From positions 1 to 33,483 of IMG/VR virus record IMGVR_UViG_3300028735_000021: 33,483 nt of DNA; one strand, 5' to 3'. Positions 13,919 through 21,215 of the stretch are shown here, piece after piece (positions within the stretch are counted from its first letter, which is position 1; each line of letters starts with the position of its first letter). Source of the DNA: a virus. The notes under the pieces are model-generated. The model was not told the origin of the DNA. It saw nothing but the letters and a program-made list of their open reading frames with translations, and did not search any database. The translations under genes and the position numbers were made by a program.

Positions 13919-14857
13919 ATGCCTGTTTACAACTCGTTGATCGATAGGACTGATGCGACCCCTCTGATGCCAGAGGAAGCGTCGCGGCAGATCATCCAGG
14001 CCTTGCCACAGCAGTCGGCGGCATTGCGACTGTTTCGGCAAGTAACTATGAGCCGGGCGCAGCAGCGGATGCCCGTCCTGGCAGCGCTCGCAACGGCGTA
14101 TTTTGTCTCAGGCGATACCGGTCTCAAGCAGACCACGGAGATCACCTGGGCGAACAAGTACTTGAATGCCGAAGAGCTGGCGGTCATTGTCCCTGTGCCG
14201 CAGGCCGTGCTCGATGACAGCGACTTCGACATTTGGGGTGAAGTGCGCCCGCGCCTGGTCGAGGCGTTCGGGCGGGCGCTGGACGCAGCCGTCTTCTTCG
14301 GCACCAACAAGCCGTCCTCCTGGCCCAACGCCATCGTGACGGCGGCCAACGCGGCCGGCAACCTGATCTCTCTTGGCAGTGGCGATCTGGTGGACAAGAT
14401 CGGCGCCGACGGGGGCATCATGTCGCTGGTGGAGGCTGACGGCTTCGATGTCAACTTCTTCGCGGGAGCAATGTCGGTCAAAGCCAGGCTGCGCGGCTTG
14501 CGTACGACGGAAGGGGCGCTGATCTTCCAGCCATCGCTGACCGCTGGGACGCCCAGCAGCCTCTATGGGCAACCGCTGGAGTTTCCGCAGAACGGTGCCT
14601 GGGATGCGACGACAGCGCTGCTTATCTGCGGTGACCGGACGATGGGGATGATCGGGTTGCGCCAGGACATCCAGATCAAGGTGCTCGACCAGGCTGTGAT
14701 CCAGGACGGGTCTGGCAACATTGTCTATAACCTGGCGCAGCAGGACATGGTGGCGTTGCGAGCGACGATGCGTGTCGCGTTCCAGGTAGCAAATCCCGTC
14801 ACCAACTTGCAACAGACCGAGGCCAACCGGTACCCGTTCGCCGTCCTGGCCCCGTAG
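13919..14857 (+). CDS. Major capsid protein (HK97 fold)
   Basis: This is a 312-aa product with GAGGGAG upstream of ATG 13919. It has the features of HK97-fold capsid proteins that lack a cleaved delta domain: an N-terminal segment (EEASRQIIQALPQQSAALRL), a P-domain helix region (FGRALDAAVFFGTNKPSSWP), a central Gly/Ala-rich A-domain, and a C-terminal segment with NLAQQDMVALRATMRVAF. The AVPVP-like segment VIVPVPQAVLDDS is also common in this family. It follows the scaffold and precedes a decoration-like gene. Hundreds of copies would build the icosahedral shell. Confidence 0.9.
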   Translation: MPVYNSLIDRTDATPLMPEEASRQIIQALPQQSAALRLFRQVTMSRAQQRMPVLAALATAYFVSGDTGLKQTTEITWANKYLNAEELAVIVPVPQAVLDDSDFDIWGEVRPRLVEAFGRALDAAVFFGTNKPSSWPNAIVTAANAAGNLISLGSGDLVDKIGADGGIMSLVEADGFDVNFFAGAMSVKARLRGLRTTEGALIFQPSLTAGTPSSLYGQPLEFPQNGAWDATTALLICGDRTMGMIGLRQDIQIKVLDQAVIQDGSGNIVYNLAQQDMVALRATMRVAFQVANPVTNLQQTEANRYPFAVLAP

Positions 14858-14867
14858 GAGGTGAGCG

Positions 14868-15452
14868 ATGAGCACGCTGTACCCATACAATCCCAACTAC
14901 GGGCAACGGATTCAGGGCGAGCTAGGCGCCGATCCGATTGACATGGCTTTTCTGGCGCACTATCAGGCATCGCCGGCGGCGGTGTCCACGACTGCTGTTC
15001 ATGCGGCGGTCGCGCTGGGCACAGCGACGCAGGTCGTCACAACGGGGATCACGAACCCGGACGTGCCGCGGACGCTCACCATCACCGGCAACCAGTCCGG
15101 CATCGCGGGCACCGTGACGCTTGCTGGTACTGATGCAGCGGGAGGCACCATCTCCGACGCGCTCGTCCTCAGTGGGACGGCAACGGTGGAGGGAGTACGC
15201 GCCTTCAGGACTGTGTCCAGCATTACCCTGCCAGCCAAGACCAACAGCGGTGATGAGGTCTCAGTTGGCTGGGGGAAGAAACTGGGATTGCCGCATAAGG
15301 TCTACAACGCTTCCTGTGTGCTGGTGAAGCTGTTCGACGGCTCGACAGATGCGGGAACGCTCACGGTGAACAGCGAGCTTTCCAAGAATCTGTATGCGTT
15401 GGGCGGCACCCCGGACGGCAGCAAAGTCGTGGATCTGTTCTACATCGTGTGA
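14868..15452 (+). CDS. Virion structural protein, probable head decoration (194 aa)
   Basis: ATG 14868 follows AGGAGG. The protein is rich in Thr, Gly, Ala and Val, with repeated beta-strand patterns (TQVVTTGITNPDVPRTLTIT, TVTLAGTDAAGGTISDAL) resembling Ig-like or head-fibre beta-sandwich folds. The N-terminus (YPYNPNYGQ) is Tyr/Pro-rich. Position directly after the major capsid gene suggests a decoration or stabilising protein on the outer capsid, though a structural protein of the connector is possible. No catalytic residues are visible. Confidence 0.6.
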   Translation: MSTLYPYNPNYGQRIQGELGADPIDMAFLAHYQASPAAVSTTAVHAAVALGTATQVVTTGITNPDVPRTLTITGNQSGIAGTVTLAGTDAAGGTISDALVLSGTATVEGVRAFRTVSSITLPAKTNSGDEVSVGWGKKLGLPHKVYNASCVLVKLFDGSTDAGTLTVNSELSKNLYALGGTPDGSKVVDLFYIV

Positions 15453-15460
15453 GGTGACCC

Positions 15461-15817
15461 ATGAACGCGGCGGAGGCGCAAGCCCGGCTCAAACGAATGA
15501 CCGATGCAGATAACGAGCCAGCATTGACAGCGGATGACATCGCAGACTGCCTGGCCATATCGAAGCTGGTGGACGCGAACGGGCTTGCGCCTTCCGAAGC
15601 CTCCTGGACGCCGACGTGGGATCTCAATCGTGGCGCCGCGGAGGGCTGGCGGCGGAAGGCCGGCAAGCTGGCAACGCGCTTTGACTTTGAGGCGGACGGT
15701 CAGCGCTTCGACCGCAGCCAGGCAATCGAGCACTGCGAGCGGATGGCGGAGTCCTATCGGCGCAAGATCGTCACGGCGTTGCCTGTGCCTGGTGCGCTGG
15801 CCAGGGAGGATGACTGA
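15461..15817 (+). CDS. Head-tail connector (gp6/gp15-like adaptor)
   Basis: This 118-aa protein with GAGGTG upstream of ATG 15461 is predicted to be alpha-helical. It begins with helices (AEAQARLKRMTDADNEPALT) and contains TADDIADCLAISKLVDANG and a WDLNRGAAEGWRRKAGKLA segment, the pattern I associate with adaptor proteins that attach below the portal. Its stop overlaps the next start. Position after the capsid genes supports the assignment. Confidence 0.65.
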   Translation: MNAAEAQARLKRMTDADNEPALTADDIADCLAISKLVDANGLAPSEASWTPTWDLNRGAAEGWRRKAGKLATRFDFEADGQRFDRSQAIEHCERMAESYRRKIVTALPVPGALAREDD

Positions 15818-16017
15818 TGAGCGCCGAAGAGGAGCGCGCCGCGCTGTACCGTCGGCAGGCCGCTGCCCGGGAGCGTGCCGCACTGCAACGTTGGGCGGCG
15901 TTGGCCGGCTCAGCGGCCGCCACCATGCTTCTGACCAAGACCGAGGCGTTGCGCCACGACGATGGCTGGGATCCGGTCGAGTATGTGACCGAGCAGGAGC
16001 GGGTCGCCAACGGGTAG
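15817..16017 (+). CDS. Small helical protein in the connector module (66 aa)
   Basis: ATG 15817 shares a base with the previous stop (TGATG). The product is mostly helical, Arg/Ala-rich (RRQAAARERAALQRWAALAG), followed by a Met/Leu/Thr segment and an acidic end. It has no recognised family. It may be a connector accessory protein or an assembly factor. Tight coupling on both sides suggests it is made in step with the adaptor proteins. Confidence 0.55.
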   Translation: MSAEEERAALYRRQAAARERAALQRWAALAGSAAATMLLTKTEALRHDDGWDPVEYVTEQERVANG

Positions 16018-16028
16018 GGAGGCGCGCA

Positions 16029-16397
16029 ATGCTCACGGCGAATGATCTGGCATTGATGCGGGCCGCGCAGCAGGCGGCGCTCCCCGACACATGCTCCATT
16101 CAGCGCGCTACCTCCTCCCACAACGTGATCGGCGAGGGAGTGCCGTCCTGGGCAGCGGTGGGGGTGGCTATTCCCTGTCGTCTGGCGCCGCAGTTGCGCC
16201 GCCGCGACCTGCAGGCGGTCGGCGAGCAACAACGCACGGTGGGAGACTGGGTCGTGACGCTGCCGTATGATACCGACGTGCGCAGTGGCGACCGCATCAT
16301 CATCGGCGGGGATGTCTACGATGTGATCGATACACAGCGCGCCGAAAGCTGGCTGACGGCGATTCGGTGCGAGGTGCGGAGGGTCGGCGATGGCTAA
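16029..16397 (+). CDS. Head closure/head-tail joining protein
   Basis: ATG 16029 lies after GGGAGG; the longer frame upstream overlaps two genes and was rejected. The 122-aa product has a beta-barrel pattern typical of head-closure proteins such as SPP1 gp16 and the Phage_H_T_join family: an N-terminal helix, then DTCSIQRATSS, WVVTLPYDTDVRSGDRIII, GGDVYDVIDT, and a final strand. These proteins seal the head and provide the docking surface for the tail. Its end overlaps the next gene by eight bases. Confidence 0.78.
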   Translation: MLTANDLALMRAAQQAALPDTCSIQRATSSHNVIGEGVPSWAAVGVAIPCRLAPQLRRRDLQAVGEQQRTVGDWVVTLPYDTDVRSGDRIIIGGDVYDVIDTQRAESWLTAIRCEVRRVGDG

Positions 16398-16725
16398 GCG
16401 CTTTGGGGTCGAGATCGTCTACAACCGCCTGCCACAACTCTCGGACGAGATCGCCGACCGCGTGGAGGCCGTTGTCCGCAAAAGCGGTCACATGGTCGAG
16501 GCGTATGCCAAGCAGGTAGTTCCTGTCGATACCGGTACCCTCAAGAATTCGATCATGACAGAATTCCCCGACCGCTTCACGACGGAGATCGCACCCCATA
16601 CAGAGTACGCGATTTATGTCGAGTACGGCACGCGCTCCATGGCGGCGAGGCCGTATATGCGTCCGGCAGCTGAACGCGTTCGCCCGATCTTCCTGCAGGC
16701 AATGGATAAGGTGGCGGGGCGATGA
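16390..16725 (+). CDS. HK97 gp10-like tail completion protein
   Basis: This 111-aa protein has GGAGGG upstream of ATG 16390. The hallmark motif for the HK97-gp10 family is clear: VVPVDTGTLKNSI near residues 43-55, then HTEYAIYVEYGTRSMAARPY and a final helix. The family acts in head-tail joining or tail completion. In most phages the tail terminator gene comes next; here two glycosyltransferase genes lie between them. Confidence 0.85.
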   Translation: MAKRFGVEIVYNRLPQLSDEIADRVEAVVRKSGHMVEAYAKQVVPVDTGTLKNSIMTEFPDRFTTEIAPHTEYAIYVEYGTRSMAARPYMRPAAERVRPIFLQAMDKVAGR

Positions 16726-17348
16726 GATCACTGCTCTTGCAATGCGCCGACGGGCTTCCCTACCGCGAGATGTTGCGGGTAACGCATGATCGTCACTCGC
16801 GATATGCGGCGCGCTGGGGGATGAGCTTTTGGTGGATGCTGGGGAAACGGGAGCGCATTCACTCTTGGGACAAATTCCGCTGGGCCTTCGAGGCGCTGCG
16901 GGCCGGGTACGACTACGTGATGTATCTGGACGCGGACGCCGTCATCGTGAACTGCGAACAGGAGCCGACGGCGGCGACGTACCGACCGGGGTTTGGCCTT
17001 GCGCAATCGCAGGTGCCCGGCGGCGAACCCGTTCATCTGCAAGCGGGGGTGTTCTATTTGCGCAACGGTGCAGGGGTGCCTGAGATGCTCGCCGAGCTTC
17101 TCCGCCGCCAACCGCCGATCTATGAGCCGCTGCCCCTCTGGTGGGAGGATGAGCAGAACGAGCAGACGATCCTGAACCGGATGGCTCAGGAATCTCCCTG
17201 GGGGCAGTTCTTTCACATCGTCGATTACCGCTGGAACGTGATTTCAAATCATGAGCGCGGGACTTCTCCAGTCGTCCTGCATCTGGCGGGGACTGTTGGC
17301 CTGGAGAATCGACTTCAGGCACTTCGGCAAGTCTGCATGGGAGGCTGA
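16722..17348 (+). CDS. GT-A-type glycosyltransferase
   Basis: This 208-aa protein starts at ATG 16722, overlapping the previous stop as ATGA. It has a DxD metal-binding motif at residues 70-72 within YVMYLDADAVIVN, then LQAGVFYLRN, an acidic DEQNEQTILNRM segment, and VVLHLAG near the end. This order matches galactosyl/mannosyl transferases of the GMA12/MNN10 (GT34-like) type, which use a nucleotide sugar and a divalent metal. There is no signal peptide or membrane anchor, so it would act in the cytoplasm. With the adjacent GT4 enzyme it may glycosylate virion proteins. The acceptor is unknown. Confidence 0.75.
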   Translation: MRSLLLQCADGLPYREMLRVTHDRHSRYAARWGMSFWWMLGKRERIHSWDKFRWAFEALRAGYDYVMYLDADAVIVNCEQEPTAATYRPGFGLAQSQVPGGEPVHLQAGVFYLRNGAGVPEMLAELLRRQPPIYEPLPLWWEDEQNEQTILNRMAQESPWGQFFHIVDYRWNVISNHERGTSPVVLHLAGTVGLENRLQALRQVCMGG

Positions 17349-18548
17349 ATGTCGCTGCGGATCATGTTCATGGCCAATGCCCCCTGGTGCACCACAGGAT
17401 ATGGGGTCCAGGGGAAGCACTTGACGCCCCGGTTGAAGGCCCTGGGCCATGATGTAGCCTACTTCGCCTTTTACGGCTTGCAGAATGGCATGTTGAACAT
17501 CGAGGGTACGCCGATTTACCCGATGGGGTACGCGCCCTGGGGCGAGGACATTCTTGACGCCCACATGCGCAGTTTTCGGGCTGATGTGCTGATTACTCTG
17601 ATGGACGTATGGGTGACCGACTTCTTCGGCGATCATGCGCAGCGGGGAGGTTGGGCCTGGTTACCCTGGACGCCGATTGACCAGGAGCCGGTTCCACAGA
17701 TGGTCTTGGATCGATTACAGGGCGCCCATACGGTGCTGCCCTATTCCAGGTGGGGGGAGTCGCTGCTTCGCCAGGAGGGGATCGAAAACGTCCGCTACAT
17801 CCCCCACGGGGTTGATACGAACGTGTTCCGCCCGGGAGATCGCACGGAAGCGCGTCGGAAGCTGGGGCTGCCAGAAGACGCCTTCATCATTGGAATGGTG
17901 GCGGCTAACCAGGGATACCCGCCGCGCAAATGTTTCCCCGAACAGTTGCGAGCCTTCTCGGTGTTTCGCAGATACCACAAGGGCGCACTCCTGTACCTGC
18001 ACACGCTGAAGACTACCGCACGGGGTGGAATCGACTTCAAGGAGCTTCTCCGCCGCCTTGACCTGGTCGAGGGCCGCGACGTGATCTTCTCAGACCAGTA
18101 CTCCTACGTGATCGGCTGGCATGAGGAGCGGATGGCTGCCCTCTACCAGTCTTTCGACGTGCTCAGCCTGACCTCCAGCGGCGAAGGCTTCGGGATTCCG
18201 CTGATCGAAGCGCAAGCCTGCGGCATCCCCGTCGTCACTGCCGCCAACTCGGCGATGCCAGAACTGACGTTTGCCGGTGTCTGCGTCGAGAAGCAGCATC
18301 CGTTCTGGACTCCCCTTGGCGCCTGGAGCTATCTCCCCGATCCAGAGGCAATCCTGGATGCCTACGTCGAAATCTACGCCAGGTTGACGAAGCTGGGGCA
18401 GCGGGAGGAATTGGCGGAACGGGCCAGAAAGGGCGCAGAGCAGTTCGATTGGGATCATGTAGTTTCGGCCTACTGGCAGCCATTGCTCGCGGAGATCGAG
18501 GCGGGCCGCAATGAACATGTTAGAACAGGCGATCTACAGCCGGCTTAG
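17349..18548 (+). CDS. GT4-family (GT-B) glycosyltransferase
   Basis: This 399-aa protein follows the GT-A gene with no gap, with GGGAGG before ATG 17349. The N-terminal half begins MSLRIMFMANAPWCTTGYG, a nucleotide-fold start. The C-terminal half holds the GT4 signature: IPHGVDTNVFRPGD near residue 155, FDVLSLTSSGEGFGIPLIEA with E279 and E287 forming the EX7E motif, then CGIPVV. A similar enzyme type transfers sugars from nucleotide donors with retention of configuration. Its 3' end overlaps the tail terminator gene by 38 bases, so it is built into the late operon rather than a loose insertion. Confidence 0.85.
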   Translation: MSLRIMFMANAPWCTTGYGVQGKHLTPRLKALGHDVAYFAFYGLQNGMLNIEGTPIYPMGYAPWGEDILDAHMRSFRADVLITLMDVWVTDFFGDHAQRGGWAWLPWTPIDQEPVPQMVLDRLQGAHTVLPYSRWGESLLRQEGIENVRYIPHGVDTNVFRPGDRTEARRKLGLPEDAFIIGMVAANQGYPPRKCFPEQLRAFSVFRRYHKGALLYLHTLKTTARGGIDFKELLRRLDLVEGRDVIFSDQYSYVIGWHEERMAALYQSFDVLSLTSSGEGFGIPLIEAQACGIPVVTAANSAMPELTFAGVCVEKQHPFWTPLGAWSYLPDPEAILDAYVEIYARLTKLGQREELAERARKGAEQFDWDHVVSAYWQPLLAEIEAGRNEHVRTGDLQPA

Positions 18549-18918
18549 CGGTGGGACGGCGCTGGTGGCGGCGCTGGGCGGGACGGCGATCTACAACGGG
18601 CTGATCCCTGCCGATATCTCGCTGCCTGCGGTGACCTTCTCGCTGGCCAGCGGCATTGAGGAGAACCTGACGCCCACGCGCAGCCAGCGGATGGTGTACC
18701 TGGTCAAGGCCGTCGCAGATTCTCTGTCCCTCGCCGGGTCGCTTGCTGACCTGATTGACGGCCTTCTCCATGATCAGCCGCTCACCATTTCCGGGAGCAT
18801 CAACTTTTGGATCGCACGTGAGACGATAATCCGCTACCAGGAGATCGATCTGGCTGGCCACGTGATCGGTCACGCTGGCGGCGAGTACGCGATCCGCCTG
18901 GAGGGGGCCGGTGGGTGA
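18511..18918 (+). CDS. Tail terminator protein (DUF3168/gp17-like)
   Basis: This is a 135-aa protein; ATG 18511 and ATG 18517 are both possible. It begins with the helix MLEQAIYSRLSGGTALVAAL, then a beta-rich region with IPADISLPAVTFSL, and TPTRSQRMVYLVKAV, a helix (LADLIDGLLHD), and strands to the end. This is the pattern of tail terminators that cap the tail tube and join it to the head. It overlaps the glycosyltransferase gene upstream and the first tail-tube gene downstream. Confidence 0.72.
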   Translation: MNMLEQAIYSRLSGGTALVAALGGTAIYNGLIPADISLPAVTFSLASGIEENLTPTRSQRMVYLVKAVADSLSLAGSLADLIDGLLHDQPLTISGSINFWIARETIIRYQEIDLAGHVIGHAGGEYAIRLEGAGG

Positions 18919-20332
18919 GCGATACACGGGGAAGGACCTCTATATCCGCTGGGAGAGCCTGGCAGGGACAGTGGCCCTGAGTGGGTCGCAGTGTTCTTTG
19001 GCCACTGCGGAGAGCATCGATACCGCAGACGCGACGGCGGGTGCCGACGAGCACAGGCAGTATCTGCCGACTCTGCGCGTGGAATCAGCAACCCTGGACC
19101 TCCTGGATGATCTGGCGCTTGCGGAGTGGGAGGCTTTGACGCCGGGGACCGCCGGGACGCTGGTTTGGGCGCCTGCCGGTACTGCCGGGGGAGCGATTCA
19201 GTACTCGTCGGCGGCGCTGGTGACTTCACGGGATCGCACCATCTCCTACGATGATGTGGCCACGGCGACCGTGGAATTCTCCCTGCAGCGGGAGATTGAG
19301 GCGTGGAGCGAACAGATGGTTGACCTTGGAGTGGTCTACGGTCCGGCAGCGTATGGCGGCGACTGGCGAACGCCTGTCACAGTAGATGCCTTTGCTGGGT
19401 ACACGTTGAACGATGCTGACAATGCCGTCGCTCAACTCCTCAGCCTCCCCAAAACGGGGACGATCACACATGTTGGACTGGTCATTACGGCAATCGTTGG
19501 TTCCCCACCGAGCTATACCATCGCTCTCGTTGCTCTTGGTGGGGATGGATTCCCGTCTGCTGGCAACTATGGCGGCAGCACTCCTGGGACCCTGACGCCA
19601 TCGGCTACTGGCTGGGTCTGGATTCCTCTGGCGACCCCCGCCTCTGCGCAGGCGGGCAATATGGTGGCTGCGATCATCAAGCCTGGAGGGACGGCGCCCA
19701 ATAGTTCGAATTACATCAGCGTACCCTACCAGGGAGCGATGGGGGGCGGGATTGCTAATGTGGGAATCATGCGGTTCTCGACCGCATGGCTAAGCCTTTC
19801 CGGGTTAGGTCCAATGGCTGTCAGGTATGATGACGGAACGATCTGGGGGCTGGCAGCAAGCCAGTATTCGCCGAATTCCAATATCGCGACCAATACCAAC
19901 CCCGATGAAGTTGGGAACCTGTTTTCACTTCCGTGTTCTGCTGTGTGTACCGGGGCACGCGTTGCAATCAGCTCGACAGGGTCAAACGCTCCCTTCCAAG
20001 TGCGTCTCTATGATGCCTCAGATGCTGTAGTTGCTTCTGCGACAGTTACGGACATCGATCATGTCCAAGATTATGGCTTGATCGACCTTTTCTGGGATCC
20101 AGTTTCTCTTCCCGCTGGCAACTACCGGTTGACGGTCCTTCCTACCTCGACGACAACGATCCGCGTCGGAGGCCTGCAGTTCATCAGTGCGGATGCTCGC
20201 AAGGCTCCCATCCTTCCCGCTGCTGGCAATTGGCAGCGCACTCATCGGACAGACGAGGGTGCCTGGACGAAGGTCGATACCGACCTCATGTACATGGCGC
20301 TCCACCTTTCACAGATTACCGTAAGGAGCTAA
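18911..20332 (+). CDS. Long tail-tube paralogue with beta-sandwich extension (473 aa)
   Basis: GTG 18911 follows GAGGGGG. Residues about 1-130 are a tail-tube domain clearly related to the next gene: both have YTGK, an ESxDTAD..AGAD motif, R..LPTLR or VPTLR, and a SRDR..YDDV element. Residues about 150-470 add two beta-sandwich-like repeats, each starting with a similar segment (LSLPKTGTITHVGLVI and FSLPCSAVCTGARVAI). The extension would project from the tail surface and may bind the host surface or carbohydrate. It is the first of two tube proteins, so tails may be a mixture or the long form may be a minor component. Confidence 0.72.
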   Translation: MGERYTGKDLYIRWESLAGTVALSGSQCSLATAESIDTADATAGADEHRQYLPTLRVESATLDLLDDLALAEWEALTPGTAGTLVWAPAGTAGGAIQYSSAALVTSRDRTISYDDVATATVEFSLQREIEAWSEQMVDLGVVYGPAAYGGDWRTPVTVDAFAGYTLNDADNAVAQLLSLPKTGTITHVGLVITAIVGSPPSYTIALVALGGDGFPSAGNYGGSTPGTLTPSATGWVWIPLATPASAQAGNMVAAIIKPGGTAPNSSNYISVPYQGAMGGGIANVGIMRFSTAWLSLSGLGPMAVRYDDGTIWGLAASQYSPNSNIATNTNPDEVGNLFSLPCSAVCTGARVAISSTGSNAPFQVRLYDASDAVVASATVTDIDHVQDYGLIDLFWDPVSLPAGNYRLTVLPTSTTTIRVGGLQFISADARKAPILPAAGNWQRTHRTDEGAWTKVDTDLMYMALHLSQITVRS

Positions 20333-20335
20333 CAG

Positions 20336-20746
20336 ATGGCACGCTATACTGGCAAGAATCTCGTCGTCAGTTGGGTCTACTCCAGGGGGACGGTCTCTTT
20401 GAACGGAGACTTCCGCTCGTTTAAGACCAACGAGAGCGTGGACACCGCAGATAAGTCAGCGGGCGCAGACACTCATCGCTCGTTTGTCCCGACGCTGCGG
20501 GATACCACCGCTTCCCTGGAGTTTCTGGATACGACCGGGTCTTCAGGAACCGCCCAATGGGCAGCTACGGAGCCTGGCACGGAAGGAACTGTAGTCTGGT
20601 CACCACAGGGGACGGCGTCGGGCGCCCCCAAGTATTCGGCGGCGGCCTTCATCGAGAGCCGTGATCGTTCGATGCCCTACGATGACGTCGTCTCGGTTAC
20701 TGTCGAGTTCCACATCCAGGCGGAGCCGACCGCCTCGACCTGGTGA
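20336..20746 (+). CDS. Major tail-tube protein (136 aa)
   Basis: ATG 20336 follows AAGGAG. The protein is the short version of the preceding tube domain, without the beta-sandwich extension. It contains TNESVDTADKSAGADTHRSF, then VPTLRDTTASLEFLD and ESRDRSMPYDDV. Size and beta-rich pattern match siphovirus tube proteins, which stack as hexameric rings around the tape measure. It is followed at once by the chaperone gene. It is likely the main tube subunit because the short form lacks added domains. Confidence 0.72.
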   Translation: MARYTGKNLVVSWVYSRGTVSLNGDFRSFKTNESVDTADKSAGADTHRSFVPTLRDTTASLEFLDTTGSSGTAQWAATEPGTEGTVVWSPQGTASGAPKYSAAAFIESRDRSMPYDDVVSVTVEFHIQAEPTASTW

Positions 20747-20751
20747 GCGGC

Positions 20752-21030
20752 ATGACCTCGAATGAGCGAACGGTAACGCTCACCGATGGTCATACGATCA
20801 CCATCGGTGGGCGAGTGACAATGGGCGACTTCCGCCGTTGGGCGAAAGCGGAACAGTCCGGAGATCTGGAGACGGTCTACCAACACCTGGCAAAGGTGAT
20901 CATCCGCTGGGACTATCCAGGAGACCCGAAGGCCCCGGAGTCCTATGACGATCTGACCTTCCAGGAATACCGTCTGATCAATGAGGCCGTCGCCGCCTGG
21001 CTGCGGGATGAGGTCGCCGCAAAAAACTGA
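20752..21030 (+). CDS. Tail assembly chaperone, G-type, zero frame
   Basis: I prefer ATG 20752 over GTG 20743 because GGTGAG lies just upstream; either gives 92-95 residues. The protein has an acidic beta start (RTVTLTDGHTITIGG) and helices (GDFRRWAKAEQSGDLETVYQ, then FQEYRLINEAVAAWLRDEV). Its last codons are GCA AAA AAC TGA, which place the slippery heptamer A-AAA-AAC (21021-21027) at the end in the correct phase for -1 frameshifting. Position between tube and tape-measure genes is exactly that of lambda G. Confidence 0.78.
   Translation: MTSNERTVTLTDGHTITIGGRVTMGDFRRWAKAEQSGDLETVYQHLAKVIIRWDYPGDPKAPESYDDLTFQEYRLINEAVAAWLRDEVAAKN
21021..21027 (+). promoter_or_regulatory. Programmed -1 frameshift slippery site A-AAA-AAC
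   Basis: The heptamer A AAA AAC is in the zero-frame phase required for tandem P- and A-site slippage and is followed directly by the zero-frame stop TGA. It joins the two tail chaperone frames. The region after it is GC-rich and could form a stimulatory RNA structure, but I did not resolve a clear pseudoknot. Confidence 0.75.
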
Positions 21031-21215
21031 GTAAGGCGGTCTACCTGGCGCTCAAGGCCAACGCCCCGCCGCCCTGGGAGTACATCCGGGTGGCTGTCTG
21101 CGAGCGCTTCGGGTGGACGCTGGAGTATTACGACAGCCTGGACATCCATACGGTCAATGAGATTCTGGCCGTGTGGGACGGGGTTCAGCGAGCTTCATCG
21201 CCACGGAGTCCTTGA
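21027..21215 (+). CDS. Tail assembly chaperone T-type extension reached by -1 frameshift
   Basis: After a -1 slip at 21021-21027 translation continues as LSKAVYLALKANAPPPWEYI, then CERFGWTLEYYDSLDIHTV, to TGA 21213-21215. This extension has no start codon of its own. It adds 62 residues and gives a fused G-T protein of about 154 aa. The region is otherwise an unexplained 184-base gap before the tape measure, and its Trp/Tyr-rich pattern (GWTLEYYD) is coding-like, as in known T extensions. The stop overlaps the tape-measure start as TGATG. Confidence 0.75.
   Translation: MSKAVYLALKANAPPPWEYIRVAVCERFGWTLEYYDSLDIHTVNEILAVWDGVQRASSPRSP

Noticed and set aside
14108-14896. 262-codon minus-strand open frame
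   Set aside because: It lies opposite the major capsid gene, which is well supported. It is a shadow of GC-rich codon bias.
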